Source of the DNA: an uncultured Oscillospiraceae bacterium | GTDB taxonomy: Bacteria > Bacillota > Clostridia > Oscillospirales > Acutalibacteraceae | DNA: 8,236 nucleotides | Direction of reading: 5' to 3' | Assembly: GCA_902462665.1 (NCBI GenBank) | Contig: CABQCM010000044.1 | Location: 1-8,236 of the forward strand | In this document: piece after piece, positions 1-6,403 of the stretch | How positions within the stretch are numbered: position 1 is the first letter of the stretch | How the letters are laid out: the number at the start of each line of letters is the position of its first letter | Notes under the pieces: generated by a model | Database searches by the model: none | Told to the model about the DNA's origin: nothing | The model's input: only the letters and a program-made list of their open reading frames with translations | Position numbers and translations under genes: made by a program

Positions 1-1
1 C

Positions 2-835
2 AAGCTCTTTGCCAATGAATGCTACGATGCTCTGATGGCCTCGGATATTTGGAGCAACCCGCATATCACGGGCGGCTGCACGCGGGAGCTTTCGTTCACA
101 CAGGAGTATCCCCGGGACAAAAAATTCTTTCTGTGGGCGTTGATTCCGTACGTTGCGGCGCTCAGCGGGGAATCGATGATGGAAACCGCCGTTTCGTTTG
201 ACCAGGCCGCTACGCTCCGGCCAGATGGAGGTCACAACATCTGCTATGCTTCGATTCTGGACGCCGGCACGCCCGCGCCAAAATATTTCGATAGCATGCT
301 TCGCTGGAGCGGCCCGTGCTGGAATCAAATGGAGGGGCTTACCTTACGGCAAATCGACTCGGAGTGGTCTGCCCGCCGCGTGGACGATACCTATTCTCTC
401 AAGATTCAGAGAATGCAGCCTCTCCTCCTCCACCACCGAAAGGGCGAGCTGCTCAGCAGCGAGGAATATGCCGATTTGGCTGCGCACGGTTTTCTCAAAA
501 CAATAGGCAGGGTCGATGGCGCTTTTAAAGCGGCGTATCAATGCGTGGTCATCGAGGGAGCCGAAGCAAAACGTTCTTTGCTCGCTGTGGGTGACCGCAT
601 CAAAGAAAAACACCGCGAGGAATTCGACGCTCTGCGCAAGTCCCTGGCCGACGCCGTCTTACGCCAAACGCCCCGGCAGCTCCATACCATGTGCCAATAT
701 GGGCTGCAATTTCTCTTTTATTCCGACGGCTGGTTTATCCTGCACTGTATGAAGGAGCTTGTAAACAGCGGTAAATTGGCGCTTCCCGCAGAACACCAAA
801 AGCAAGCGCTGACCACACTTCTTATCCACGAGTAA
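2..835 (+). CDS. Unrecognised protein, C-terminal part (5' truncated by window edge)
   Basis: The reading frame is open from base 2 with no stop before TAA at 833-835, giving 277 codons. The first ATG inside it (35) has no ribosome binding site, and the frame runs on upstream of it, so the true start lies outside the window. I do not recognise the family. The visible protein looks soluble: no signal peptide or membrane segment. It is rich in aromatic residues in its first half (FFLWALIPYV near the start; SDIWSNP) and then has a charged helical stretch (GDRIKEKHREEFDALRKSLA). The C-terminal segment (LQFLFYSDGWFILHCMKELV) is amphipathic. A helical regulatory or scaffold protein is possible, but nothing seen proves this. 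It is convergent with the pcrA-like gene and ends 57 bases before a strong terminator, so it is the last gene of its transcript. Confidence is high that it is coding and low about its function. Confidence 0.8.
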   Translation, partial: KLFANECYDALMASDIWSNPHITGGCTRELSFTQEYPRDKKFFLWALIPYVAALSGESMMETAVSFDQAATLRPDGGHNICYASILDAGTPAPKYFDSMLRWSGPCWNQMEGLTLRQIDSEWSARRVDDTYSLKIQRMQPLLLHHRKGELLSSEEYADLAAHGFLKTIGRVDGAFKAAYQCVVIEGAEAKRSLLAVGDRIKEKHREEFDALRKSLADAVLRQTPRQLHTMCQYGLQFLFYSDGWFILHCMKELVNSGKLALPAEHQKQALTTLLIHE

Positions 836-892
836 CGTCCCACAGGCATTGTCGTTCCAAACATCATACACAAACGGAAGTTTCAGACGCAA

Positions 893-936
893 AGAACCGC
901 CGCAGGTAAAATGTCTGCGGCGGTTCTCTCTTTTTT
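893..936 (+). terminator. Intrinsic terminator after the first gene
   Basis: A perfect 13-bp stem (893-905 AGAACCGCCGCAG with 915-927 CTGCGGCGGTTCT) encloses a 9-base loop and is followed on the + strand by TCTCTTTTTT. This is a textbook intrinsic terminator for the gene ending at 835. On the - strand the same stem is followed only by TTTGCG, so it would be a weak terminator for the convergent helicase gene. No other terminator for that gene is visible between 937 and 993. Confidence 0.92.
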
Positions 937-993
937 AGTATGATGATAAAGATCGTTTCGCGTATTCTATGCCCGAGGGAAGCCGTCCTGGCT

Positions 994-3465
994 TCACGCT
1001 TCCACTTTGGTCAGCCGGGCAAAATTGGCCATGAGCTTCTTGGTTCCCACCTTGTCGAAGGCGATGGTCAGCAGGGTATCATTGCCCATGTTCACCGCTT
1101 CGACCACCATGCCCTCACCAAAGGCCTTATGTCCCACCCGGTCGCCCGGCCGGTAAACCGTCTGGGCGGCGGGAGCCTGTGCTGCTGCCCCACCAACTGC
1201 CGGACGGCGAAACCCGGGCTTTGACGTTCCGGACGCAGAGGAAAAACCGGCTGAGCGGCCGCCAAAATCAGATTTGCCCGCCGAGGAACGCGCGCTGAAG
1301 CCGGAGCCCCCGGCCGAGTCTCCCCAGCCGCTTGCAACCCGCCGCCCCAGAGAACCGCTGGTATGAGTCAGGGAAGAGGGAATCTCCCCCAAAAAGCGGG
1401 ACGGGCGGTTACGGTTGGTCTGCCCAAACAGCAGACGGGTGGTGGCATGGGACAGCGCCAGGGTGGTTTTCGCACGAGTAATGCCGACATAAGCCAGCCG
1501 GCGCTCCTCCTCCATCTCGGCCTCACCGGCGTAAATGCTCTGGTTGCCGGGGAAGATTCCTTCCTCCATCCCCACCAAAAAGACGTTGGGAAATTCCAGT
1601 CCCTTGGCCGAATGGATGGTCATCATGACCACCGTATCGGCGTCGGTATTGAAATTATCAATGTCGGTCATCAACTGAATGTTTTCCAAAAATCCGGCCA
1701 GGGAGGGCTCGTCCTCCTCCTGCTCATATTGAATGATGCTGGAGGAAAGCTCGTTGACGTTTTCCACCCGCTCGGCTCCCTCCTCCCCCTGCGCCTGCAG
1801 GGAAAGCAGATAGCCCGACCGATCGAGGGTCAGCTCGAGCAGCTCATGAGGCGGCATCTCGTCGGCCGCGCGCATGAGAGAACGCATGGTAGAGGCGAAT
1901 TCCATCAGCTTGCGGGCGCTGCGCTGCAAATCCCCGTACTCGTCGGCATGAGAAATGACCTCAAACATGGACACGCCCAACTGGTCGGCAATCTCGGCCG
2001 CCCGGTTGACCGTGGCCGTACCAATCCCCCGCTTGGGCTCGTTGATGATGCGGCGCAGCCGCAGCGTGTCGGCCGGATTGCTGATGACGCACAAATAGGC
2101 CAGTACGTCCTTCACCTCCTTGCGGTCATAAAACTTCACGCCGCCGATGATACGGTAAGGAATTCCCACCCGCACAAAGGTACGCTCCAATGCGTTGGAC
2201 TGGGCGTTCATACGGTACAATATCGCATGGTCGGCATAACGCGCGCCGTTCTTTACATGCTCGAGAATGGAATCGGCCACGTGGGCGGCCTCGCCGTCCT
2301 CATCGTCGGCCGTATAGACCTCAATCTGGCTTCCCTCGCCGTTTTGGGTCCAAAGATTTTTCTCTTTTTGCACCTTATTGTTGCGAATCACCGCATTGGC
2401 CGCGTCGAGAATATTCTGGGTCGAGCGATAGTTTTGCTCCAGCCGCACGACGGTTGCTTCGTCGTACTGCTTCTCAAAGGTGAGGATATTTTCAATCGTC
2501 GCACCGCGGAAACGGTAAATGCTCTGGTTGTCGTCGCCCACCACGCAGAGATTGCGGTTTTTGCGGGCGAGCAGGCTGGTCAGGACATACTGGGCGTGGT
2601 TGGTATCCTGATATTCGTCCACCATAATATACTGGAATTTATTTTGATAGTATTCCAGCACATCCTCCTGCTCCTCAAACAAGCGCACGGTCTGCACGAT
2701 GAGATCGTCAAAATCCATCGCGTCGGCTTCCTTCAGCCGGCGCTGATAGAGAAGATACGCCTCGCCGTAACGCTTGAGACGGCTGTCGCCCCCCGCCTCC
2801 TTGAGGAACTGGGCGGGGCCGATGAGGGAGTCCTTCGCCCGGCTGATGGCGCTCAAAATCGAGCGATGGGGAAAGAGCTTGTCGTCCATCGACAGCTCCT
2901 TTTGGCATTCCTTCATCAGACGGCGGGAGTCGTCGGTGTCATAAATGGTAAAATGAGAAGTGTAGCCCAGCCGGTCGCCCCAGCGACGCAGAATCCGGGC
3001 GCAGGAGGAATGGAAGGTGGTCGCCCAAATGTCGCGCCCCTCTTCCCCCAACATCGCGGCCAGACGGTCTTTCAGCTCCCCGGCCGCCTTGTTGGTAAAG
3101 GTGATGGCGAGAATTTCCCACGGCCGGGCGGGGCGCACCGACAACAGCCGCTCCAGACGGGGAGACTGGCTCGAATCGGTTTCCCCGGCTAACGCCGCAC
3201 GAAGCAACGTTTCGTCCGCATCCTCCAGCGATTGGTCAAACCATTCGCTGTGATAGGCGTCGCCATGCTGAATCAGATTGGCAATGCGGTTGACCAGCAC
3301 GGTGGTTTTACCGCTGCCCGCACCGGCTAGAATGAGCAGCGGGCCCCGGGTCTGAAACACGGCCTCACGTTGCCGGTCGTTCATACGGGAAAATTGCTTC
3401 TCCAACACTTTGCGCCGCAGCGCAAAGCATCGCTGCTGTAGGCTTTCGCTCATATTGATTACCAT
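994..3465 (-). CDS. pcrA: ATP-dependent DNA helicase PcrA (UvrD/Rep superfamily 1A)
   Basis: This is an 823-residue 3'-5' DNA helicase used in nucleotide excision repair, removal of RecA filaments and replication of rolling-circle replicons. All SF1A motifs are visible: Walker A AGAGSGKTT (47-55), motif Ia TFTNKAA (122-128), Walker B DEYQDTN (283-289), motif III VVGDDNQSIYRFRGA (308-322), motif IV QNYRST (344-349), motif V TIHSAKGLEFPNVFL (616-630) and motif VI with arginine finger RRLAYVGITRAK (655-666). A Gly/Ser/Ala-rich linker (about 700-768) leads to a C-terminal Tudor-like domain (YRPGDRVGHKAFGEGMV), the part that in PcrA/UvrD contacts RNA polymerase. Two features are unlike the Bacillus type: an N-terminal extension of about 27 residues before MNDRQREAVF, and an insertion of about 40 residues between motifs I and Ia. 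The start is ambiguous. ATG 3465 has AAAGG only one base upstream, and ATG 3453 (MSESLQQ) has the same AAAGG 13 bases upstream. It lies 177 bases downstream of the deaminase gene and may be read from the same transcript. Confidence 0.97.
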   Translation of the reverse strand: MVINMSESLQQRCFALRRKVLEKQFSRMNDRQREAVFQTRGPLLILAGAGSGKTTVLVNRIANLIQHGDAYHSEWFDQSLEDADETLLRAALAGETDSSQSPRLERLLSVRPARPWEILAITFTNKAAGELKDRLAAMLGEEGRDIWATTFHSSCARILRRWGDRLGYTSHFTIYDTDDSRRLMKECQKELSMDDKLFPHRSILSAISRAKDSLIGPAQFLKEAGGDSRLKRYGEAYLLYQRRLKEADAMDFDDLIVQTVRLFEEQEDVLEYYQNKFQYIMVDEYQDTNHAQYVLTSLLARKNRNLCVVGDDNQSIYRFRGATIENILTFEKQYDEATVVRLEQNYRSTQNILDAANAVIRNNKVQKEKNLWTQNGEGSQIEVYTADDEDGEAAHVADSILEHVKNGARYADHAILYRMNAQSNALERTFVRVGIPYRIIGGVKFYDRKEVKDVLAYLCVISNPADTLRLRRIINEPKRGIGTATVNRAAEIADQLGVSMFEVISHADEYGDLQRSARKLMEFASTMRSLMRAADEMPPHELLELTLDRSGYLLSLQAQGEEGAERVENVNELSSSIIQYEQEEDEPSLAGFLENIQLMTDIDNFNTDADTVVMMTIHSAKGLEFPNVFLVGMEEGIFPGNQSIYAGEAEMEEERRLAYVGITRAKTTLALSHATTRLLFGQTNRNRPSRFLGEIPSSLTHTSGSLGRRVASGWGDSAGGSGFSARSSAGKSDFGGRSAGFSSASGTSKPGFRRPAVGGAAAQAPAAQTVYRPGDRVGHKAFGEGMVVEAVNMGNDTLLTIAFDKVGTKKLMANFARLTKVEA

Positions 3466-3573
3466 GCCTTTACAAGAATCTCGCGCCGCTAAGGGAGTTT
3501 CTTCTCACGCGCTCGACCTTTTTGCAAAAGCGTTCCTTTCTTTGGGGTTATCACACAGACTTTCGGGTGCCGT

Positions 3574-3609
3574 GCGTGTTCTTCACGGCAAACATCGAAG
3601 AAAACACGC
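3574..3609. repeat. Inverted repeat in the deaminase-pcrA gap
   Basis: GCGTGTT (3574-3580) pairs with AACACGC (3603-3609), and the adjoining CTTC (3581-3584) pairs with GAAG (3597-3600) across a two-base bulge, leaving a 12-base loop. A competing 7-bp stem TGCCGTG/CACGGCA (3568-3574 with 3584-3590) overlaps it, so two alternative folds are possible. Neither has a T-run behind it on either strand, so it does not read as an intrinsic terminator. The rest of the 177-base gap (3466-3642) shows no strong promoter. The best candidate on the - strand is TTGATT, 18 bases, TATCGT near 3610-3640, which is weak. Confidence 0.35.
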
Positions 3610-3642
3610 AACGATATTTCGATTACCTGCACCCAATCAAAT

Positions 3643-4122
3643 TTAAGAATGGAAATCCAAAACAATACGGTCGGTATGCTGTTCCAGCCGGCGCAGCGTC
3701 ACTCCGGCCGAAGCCAGCATTCGCTTGGAAGCGCGAGTAGCGTCGGTATCGGCATACTTGTCCGACAAATAGATGACCTCCACAATTCCCGATTGAATAA
3801 TGGCCTTGGCGCATTCGTTGCAGGGAAACAAATCCACATAAATGCGCGCACCGCGCAACGACCGGCCGCCCGCGTTGAGAATGGCGTTGAGCTCGGCATG
3901 CACCACAAAGGGATACTTGGTGGACTCTCCCTCCCGTTCCCAGGGATACTCGTCGTCCGAGCATCCGGCGGGGAACCCGTTGTAGCCAGTGGACAAAATG
4001 ATGTTATCCCTGCTGACAATACAAGCGCCCACCTGGGTATTGGGATCTTTGCTGCGCCGGGCCGCGAGCAGGGCAACGCCCATAAAGTACTCGTCCCATG
4101 AAATATAATCTTTGCGCTTCAT
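3643..4122 (-). CDS. dCMP deaminase family protein (ComEB-like)
   Basis: This 159-residue zinc-dependent deaminase should convert dCMP to dUMP, feeding thymidylate synthesis, in the cytosol. The zinc site is complete: HAE (75-77, with Glu77 as the proton shuttle) and PCNEC (100-104, two Zn-binding cysteines). The N-terminal part (SWDEYFMGVALLAARRSKDP, then NTQVGACIV and STGYNGFPAGC, 8-54) matches the deoxycytidylate deaminase branch rather than tRNA adenosine deaminase or riboflavin RibD. Length is usual for the family. ATG 4122 is well supported: AGGAGGG at 4130-4136 sits 7 bases upstream. The neighbour downstream is pcrA, 177 bases away on the same strand with no terminator between. Upstream lies the unusual hairpin-rich gap at 4123-4628, which could be its leader. 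ComEB of Bacillus is in a competence operon, but no comEA or comEC is seen here, so a competence role is not implied. Confidence 0.93.
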   Translation of the reverse strand: MKRKDYISWDEYFMGVALLAARRSKDPNTQVGACIVSRDNIILSTGYNGFPAGCSDDEYPWEREGESTKYPFVVHAELNAILNAGGRSLRGARIYVDLFPCNECAKAIIQSGIVEVIYLSDKYADTDATRASKRMLASAGVTLRRLEQHTDRIVLDFHS

Positions 4123-4628
4123 ACGATATCCCTCCTATTTTTCTTTCCACAACGGGGAAATCCCCGGTGCCATGCTATGGCCATTGCTACGTCTCGTGCA
4201 ATTCAATTTCAGCGATTCTTCGCTTAGACGAAGCAATCAGGGTACTCTGCGTTTTTCGCGCCCCCCTGGAAACTCCGGGCGCGTTACGATGCTTCGCCAT
4301 GCGCCGTCTGGCTGCATCGCGTGCCTTCCCGGCGCTCCCATGCTCTATGCGAAAAACTTTCGGCCGCAGCCCACGCATCTTTAACAGCCGGCAAGGCGCC
4401 GGAAGACGGAAAGCCGATGCTTTCCAGGAACGGCAACGCGGCCGGGCGGCCGAAGCCGCCGGCGCGCCGCGCGTTGCACCCAGATGGTTTCGTCTATGTT
4501 CTGTAACCGGTGCGCGGCGGCACGAAAACCGTGGGACTCCACATGTTCTCACCAGGCTCCCCCGCATTTCACCCAATCTCACGCCGCCGATGTGCGTTTT
4601 TTATCGCGCAGGCAAGAAAACTGAAAGC
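4123..4628 (-). other. GC-rich hairpin-dense gap; candidate structured RNA or leader
   Basis: This 506-base stretch lies between the terminator of the decarboxylase unit and the deaminase start, and I find no credible gene in it. It is denser in GC than its neighbours and holds several perfect stems: CGCGCCC/GGGCGCG (4257-4263 with 4277-4283), CCGGC/GCCGG (4388-4392 with 4398-4402), GGAAAGC/GCTTTCC around a tetraloop (4408-4414 with 4419-4425), and a long hairpin at 4433-4477. Near 4488-4532 GGTTTCGT and ACGAAAACC can pair with one bulge. The open frames across it are Arg-rich, lack a ribosome binding site and look like noncoding DNA. No rnpB, tmRNA, 6S or SRP RNA signature was recognised. 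A weak - strand promoter (TTGCTT, 19 bases, GATAAA) lies near 4598-4628. A structured RNA, a long leader for the deaminase gene, or a decayed or repeat element all remain possible. Confidence 0.4.
4433..4477 (-). other. Long hairpin with a UUCG tetraloop on the - strand
   Basis: The outer stem GCAACGCG (4433-4440) pairs perfectly with CGCGTTGC (4470-4477). The inner stem GCC-GGCGGC (4441-4450, one bulged G) pairs with GCCGCCGGC (4455-4463), and a 6-base bulge (4464-4469) lies between the two. Read on the - strand the loop is C(TTCG)G, the very stable cUUCGg tetraloop common in natural structured RNAs. On the + strand the loop is CGAA, which is not a favoured tetraloop. This favours the - strand as the transcribed strand, the same direction as both flanking genes. 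Confidence 0.6.
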
Positions 4629-4663
4629 AAAAAGGGCCGCCTGCAAAAAAGCAGACGGCCTTG
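4629..4663 (-). terminator. Intrinsic terminator of the decarboxylase gamma-beta unit
   Basis: On the - strand, GGCCGTCTGC (4660-4651), a 6-base T loop and GCAGGCGGCC (4644-4635) form a 10-bp stem with one G-U pair, followed by CTTTTTGC. The first stem base is 12 bases beyond the beta-subunit stop codon. This separates the beta-subunit gene from the hairpin-rich gap and the deaminase gene downstream. Confidence 0.9.
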
Positions 4664-4672
4664 TAACATCAA

Positions 4673-5887
4673 TTACAGCGTCGGACAAATCTGCATCAGC
4701 ACACCGGCCGCCACAGCCGAACCGATAACGCCGGCAACGTTCGGGCCCATAGCGTGCATGAGCAGAAAGTTGCCCGGATTTTCCTCCTGACCGACCTTTT
4801 GGGAAACGCGGGCCGCCATAGGAACGGCCGACACGCCGGCCGAACCAATGAGAGGATTGACCTTTCCCTTGGTGGCTACGTACATAATCTTACCAAACAG
4901 CACGCCGAACGCGGTGCCCATGCAGAATGCAACCAAACCAAGCGCAATGACCATCAAGGTCTCTGGCACCAGGAAGGTCTTTCCGTCGGTCGTAGCGCCC
5001 ACCGACAGGCCCAGGAAAATGACCAGAATGTTCATCAATTCATTCTGCGCTGTCTTGGACAAACGGTCAACCACACCGCATTCCCGCAGCAGGTTGCCCA
5101 GCATCAGCATACCAACCAGGGATGCAGCCGAGGGCAAAATCATTGAAACAATGAGGGTAATCAGGATGGGGAAAATAATCTTCTGGGTCTTGGAAACCGG
5201 CCGGAGCTGCTCCATGACCACCGCGCGCTCCTTCTTCGTAGTAAGCGCCCGCATAATGGGAGGCTGTATGAGCGGAACCAGCGCCATATAGGAGTAAGCC
5301 GCGACGGCAATCGTACCGACGCTGATGGCCGAGTCGGCGCTGAGCAGCTTGGAAGCGACGAAAATAGCAGTCGGTCCGTCCGCGCCGCCGATGATGCCGA
5401 TGGAACCGGCCTCAGCCGCGTTGAAGCCCAAAAAGGCAGCGCCGATGAAGGTGGCAAAAATACCAATCTGAGCGGCAGCGCCCAGTAAAAAGCTTTTTGG
5501 ATTGGCAATCAGAGGGCCGAAGTCGGTCATCGCGCCCACCCCGAGAAAAATCAGCGGGGGATAGATACCGCCCTTGACGCCTAAGTACATGATATCAATC
5601 AGAGAGGCTTTGCCCTGACTGAAAAGAGCGCCAAACTCCGAAATGTCGTGGTAGTGCAACCCCAAATCGGCTACCGGCAGGTTGGCTAGCAGCATACCGA
5701 ACGCGATAGGCAGCAGCAGCAGAGGCTCAAACTGCTTTTTAATCGCCAGGTAAAGCAGAAAACAGGCCACAACCAGCATCACCAGGTTTTGCCACCCGGT
5801 GGACAGGAAGTTGACAATCACGTCATAAAAACCGGAGGTGGCGACGATGCCCTGAAAGGCGTCCCAAAATTTCGCAAAAAACTCCAT
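4673..5887 (-). CDS. oadB: Sodium-pump decarboxylase, beta subunit (OadB/GcdB/MmdB family)
   Basis: This 404-residue, very hydrophobic protein is the membrane carboxybiotin decarboxylase that couples loss of CO2 from carboxybiotin to Na+ export. Family signatures are all present: GGIYPPLIFLGVGAMTDFGP (106-125), IIGGADGPTAIFVASK (165-180) with Asp170, probably the essential membrane aspartate of region IIIa known from Klebsiella OadB, and GPNVAGVIGSAVAAGV near the C-terminus (381-396). About ten membrane segments can be read. The start ATG 5887 has AGGAG 9 bases upstream and lies 19 bases after the gamma stop, so the two are translated from one message. Length is in the usual range for the gut-clostridial form. 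The sequence alone cannot tell whether the partner enzyme handles oxaloacetate, methylmalonyl-CoA or glutaconyl-CoA; the gene symbol is therefore only a family label. No carboxyltransferase or biotin carrier gene is adjacent. Confidence 0.95.
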   Translation of the reverse strand: MEFFAKFWDAFQGIVATSGFYDVIVNFLSTGWQNLVMLVVACFLLYLAIKKQFEPLLLLPIAFGMLLANLPVADLGLHYHDISEFGALFSQGKASLIDIMYLGVKGGIYPPLIFLGVGAMTDFGPLIANPKSFLLGAAAQIGIFATFIGAAFLGFNAAEAGSIGIIGGADGPTAIFVASKLLSADSAISVGTIAVAAYSYMALVPLIQPPIMRALTTKKERAVVMEQLRPVSKTQKIIFPILITLIVSMILPSAASLVGMLMLGNLLRECGVVDRLSKTAQNELMNILVIFLGLSVGATTDGKTFLVPETLMVIALGLVAFCMGTAFGVLFGKIMYVATKGKVNPLIGSAGVSAVPMAARVSQKVGQEENPGNFLLMHAMGPNVAGVIGSAVAAGVLMQICPTL

Positions 5888-5906
5888 AAAACCGTTCTCC
5901 TAACCG

Positions 5907-6272
5907 TTAAAATGGACGGGTGTTTTCATAAATGCCGGCCGCAGCCCACGCCGAACGGGTAAGCGACGGACGAATGCCGCGCACCGCGTAACGTTTACCA
6001 GTAGACTCGCCTAACGCTTGCACCGCGGCGGCGATGACGGCGATAAGCTCTCCCTCATCCTCCCCGGCGGGGACGCTCAACACCACTTTGGGCGACGACG
6101 GCTTTTGCTCGGCGGCAACGGTCTTTTCGGCCTTTTTCGCCGTCTTTTTTCCGCCCGACGAGGCTGCTTTGCCGAACAGGTACATGATAAAGACCAGCAG
6201 AATCAAAACAAAAAACACAATGGAAATACCGGTTACGGTAACCAGCATGGTATCGGCCAAGGATATTTTCAT
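5907..6272 (-). CDS. oadG: Sodium-pump decarboxylase, gamma subunit (OadG family)
   Basis: This 121-residue single-span membrane protein should anchor and assemble the decarboxylase complex. It has the OadG layout: a short N-terminus with ADTMLVTVTGISIVFFVLI leading into one membrane helix (about 9-33), a basic Lys/Ala linker (GGKKTAKKAEKTVAAE, 41-56), then a small cytoplasmic domain (about 62-121) with GELIAVIAAAVQA and the family-typical end RPSLTRSAWAAAGIYENTRP. ATG 6272 is chosen because AGGAGGG (6279-6285) is 6 bases upstream; an upstream in-frame TTG at 6290 would put that site inside the coding region. It is first in a two-gene unit with the beta subunit, expressed from the promoter at 6375-6403. 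In many relatives the gamma gene is followed by a biotin carrier or carboxyltransferase gene; here the beta gene follows directly. Confidence 0.88.
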   Translation of the reverse strand: MKISLADTMLVTVTGISIVFFVLILLVFIMYLFGKAASSGGKKTAKKAEKTVAAEQKPSSPKVVLSVPAGEDEGELIAVIAAAVQALGESTGKRYAVRGIRPSLTRSAWAAAGIYENTRPF

Positions 6273-6278
6273 TCGGTT

Positions 6279-6285
6279 CCCTCCT
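6279..6285 (-). promoter_or_regulatory. Ribosome binding site deciding the gamma-subunit start
   Basis: AGGAGGG on the - strand is 6 bases before ATG 6272. It fixes that ATG as the start and excludes the longer frame beginning with TTG at 6290. Confidence 0.9.
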
Positions 6286-6374
6286 GCCAAAATGATAAGG
6301 CGGCATAGAAAAGCCGGAGCGTCTTGCGGTCAAGCCGCAGGGAACGCATTGTATGGCTGACAACGCCAAAAGTT

Positions 6375-6403
6375 ATTATACATCAAAAGGGAAGGTTTTA
6401 CAA
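6375..6403 (-). promoter_or_regulatory. Sigma-A type promoter of the gamma-beta decarboxylase unit
   Basis: On the - strand, TTGTAA (6403-6398), a 17-base spacer and a perfect TATAAT (6380-6375) form a strong housekeeping promoter in an AT-rich patch. The predicted start near 6368 leaves a leader of about 95 bases before ATG 6272. That leader contains only short stems (for example TGCGG/CCGCA) and no riboswitch that I recognise. With the terminator at 4629-4663 this defines a complete two-gene transcription unit. Confidence 0.85.

Noticed and set aside
1258..1366. Gly/Ser/Ala-rich stretch near the pcrA 3' end as a possible insertion or repeat
   Set aside because: A low-complexity linker before the C-terminal Tudor-like domain is normal for PcrA/UvrD proteins, and the frame is uninterrupted.
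1363..3192. 609-codon open frame on the + strand
   Set aside because: It lies wholly antisense to pcrA, whose motifs are complete. Its translation has low-complexity, GC-driven composition and no family motif; it is a codon-bias shadow.
3649..4101. 150-codon + strand open frame
   Set aside because: Antisense to the deaminase gene, which has an intact zinc site and a strong ribosome binding site.
4187..4582. 131-codon - strand open frame in the GC-rich gap
   Set aside because: It begins with GTG without a ribosome binding site, is extremely Arg/Ala-rich with no domain, and crosses the strong hairpins, so it looks like translated noncoding DNA.
4123..4628. Known housekeeping RNAs (RNase P RNA, tmRNA, 6S, SRP RNA) in the gap
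   Set aside because: Neither strand shows the GAGGAAAGTC core of RNase P RNA, the tRNA-like ends of tmRNA, or the SRP RNA apical loop, as far as can be read by eye.
4098..4790. 230-codon + strand open frame spanning the gap
   Set aside because: It overlaps the start of the deaminase gene and the end of the beta-subunit gene plus its terminator, in antisense, and has no recognisable protein features.
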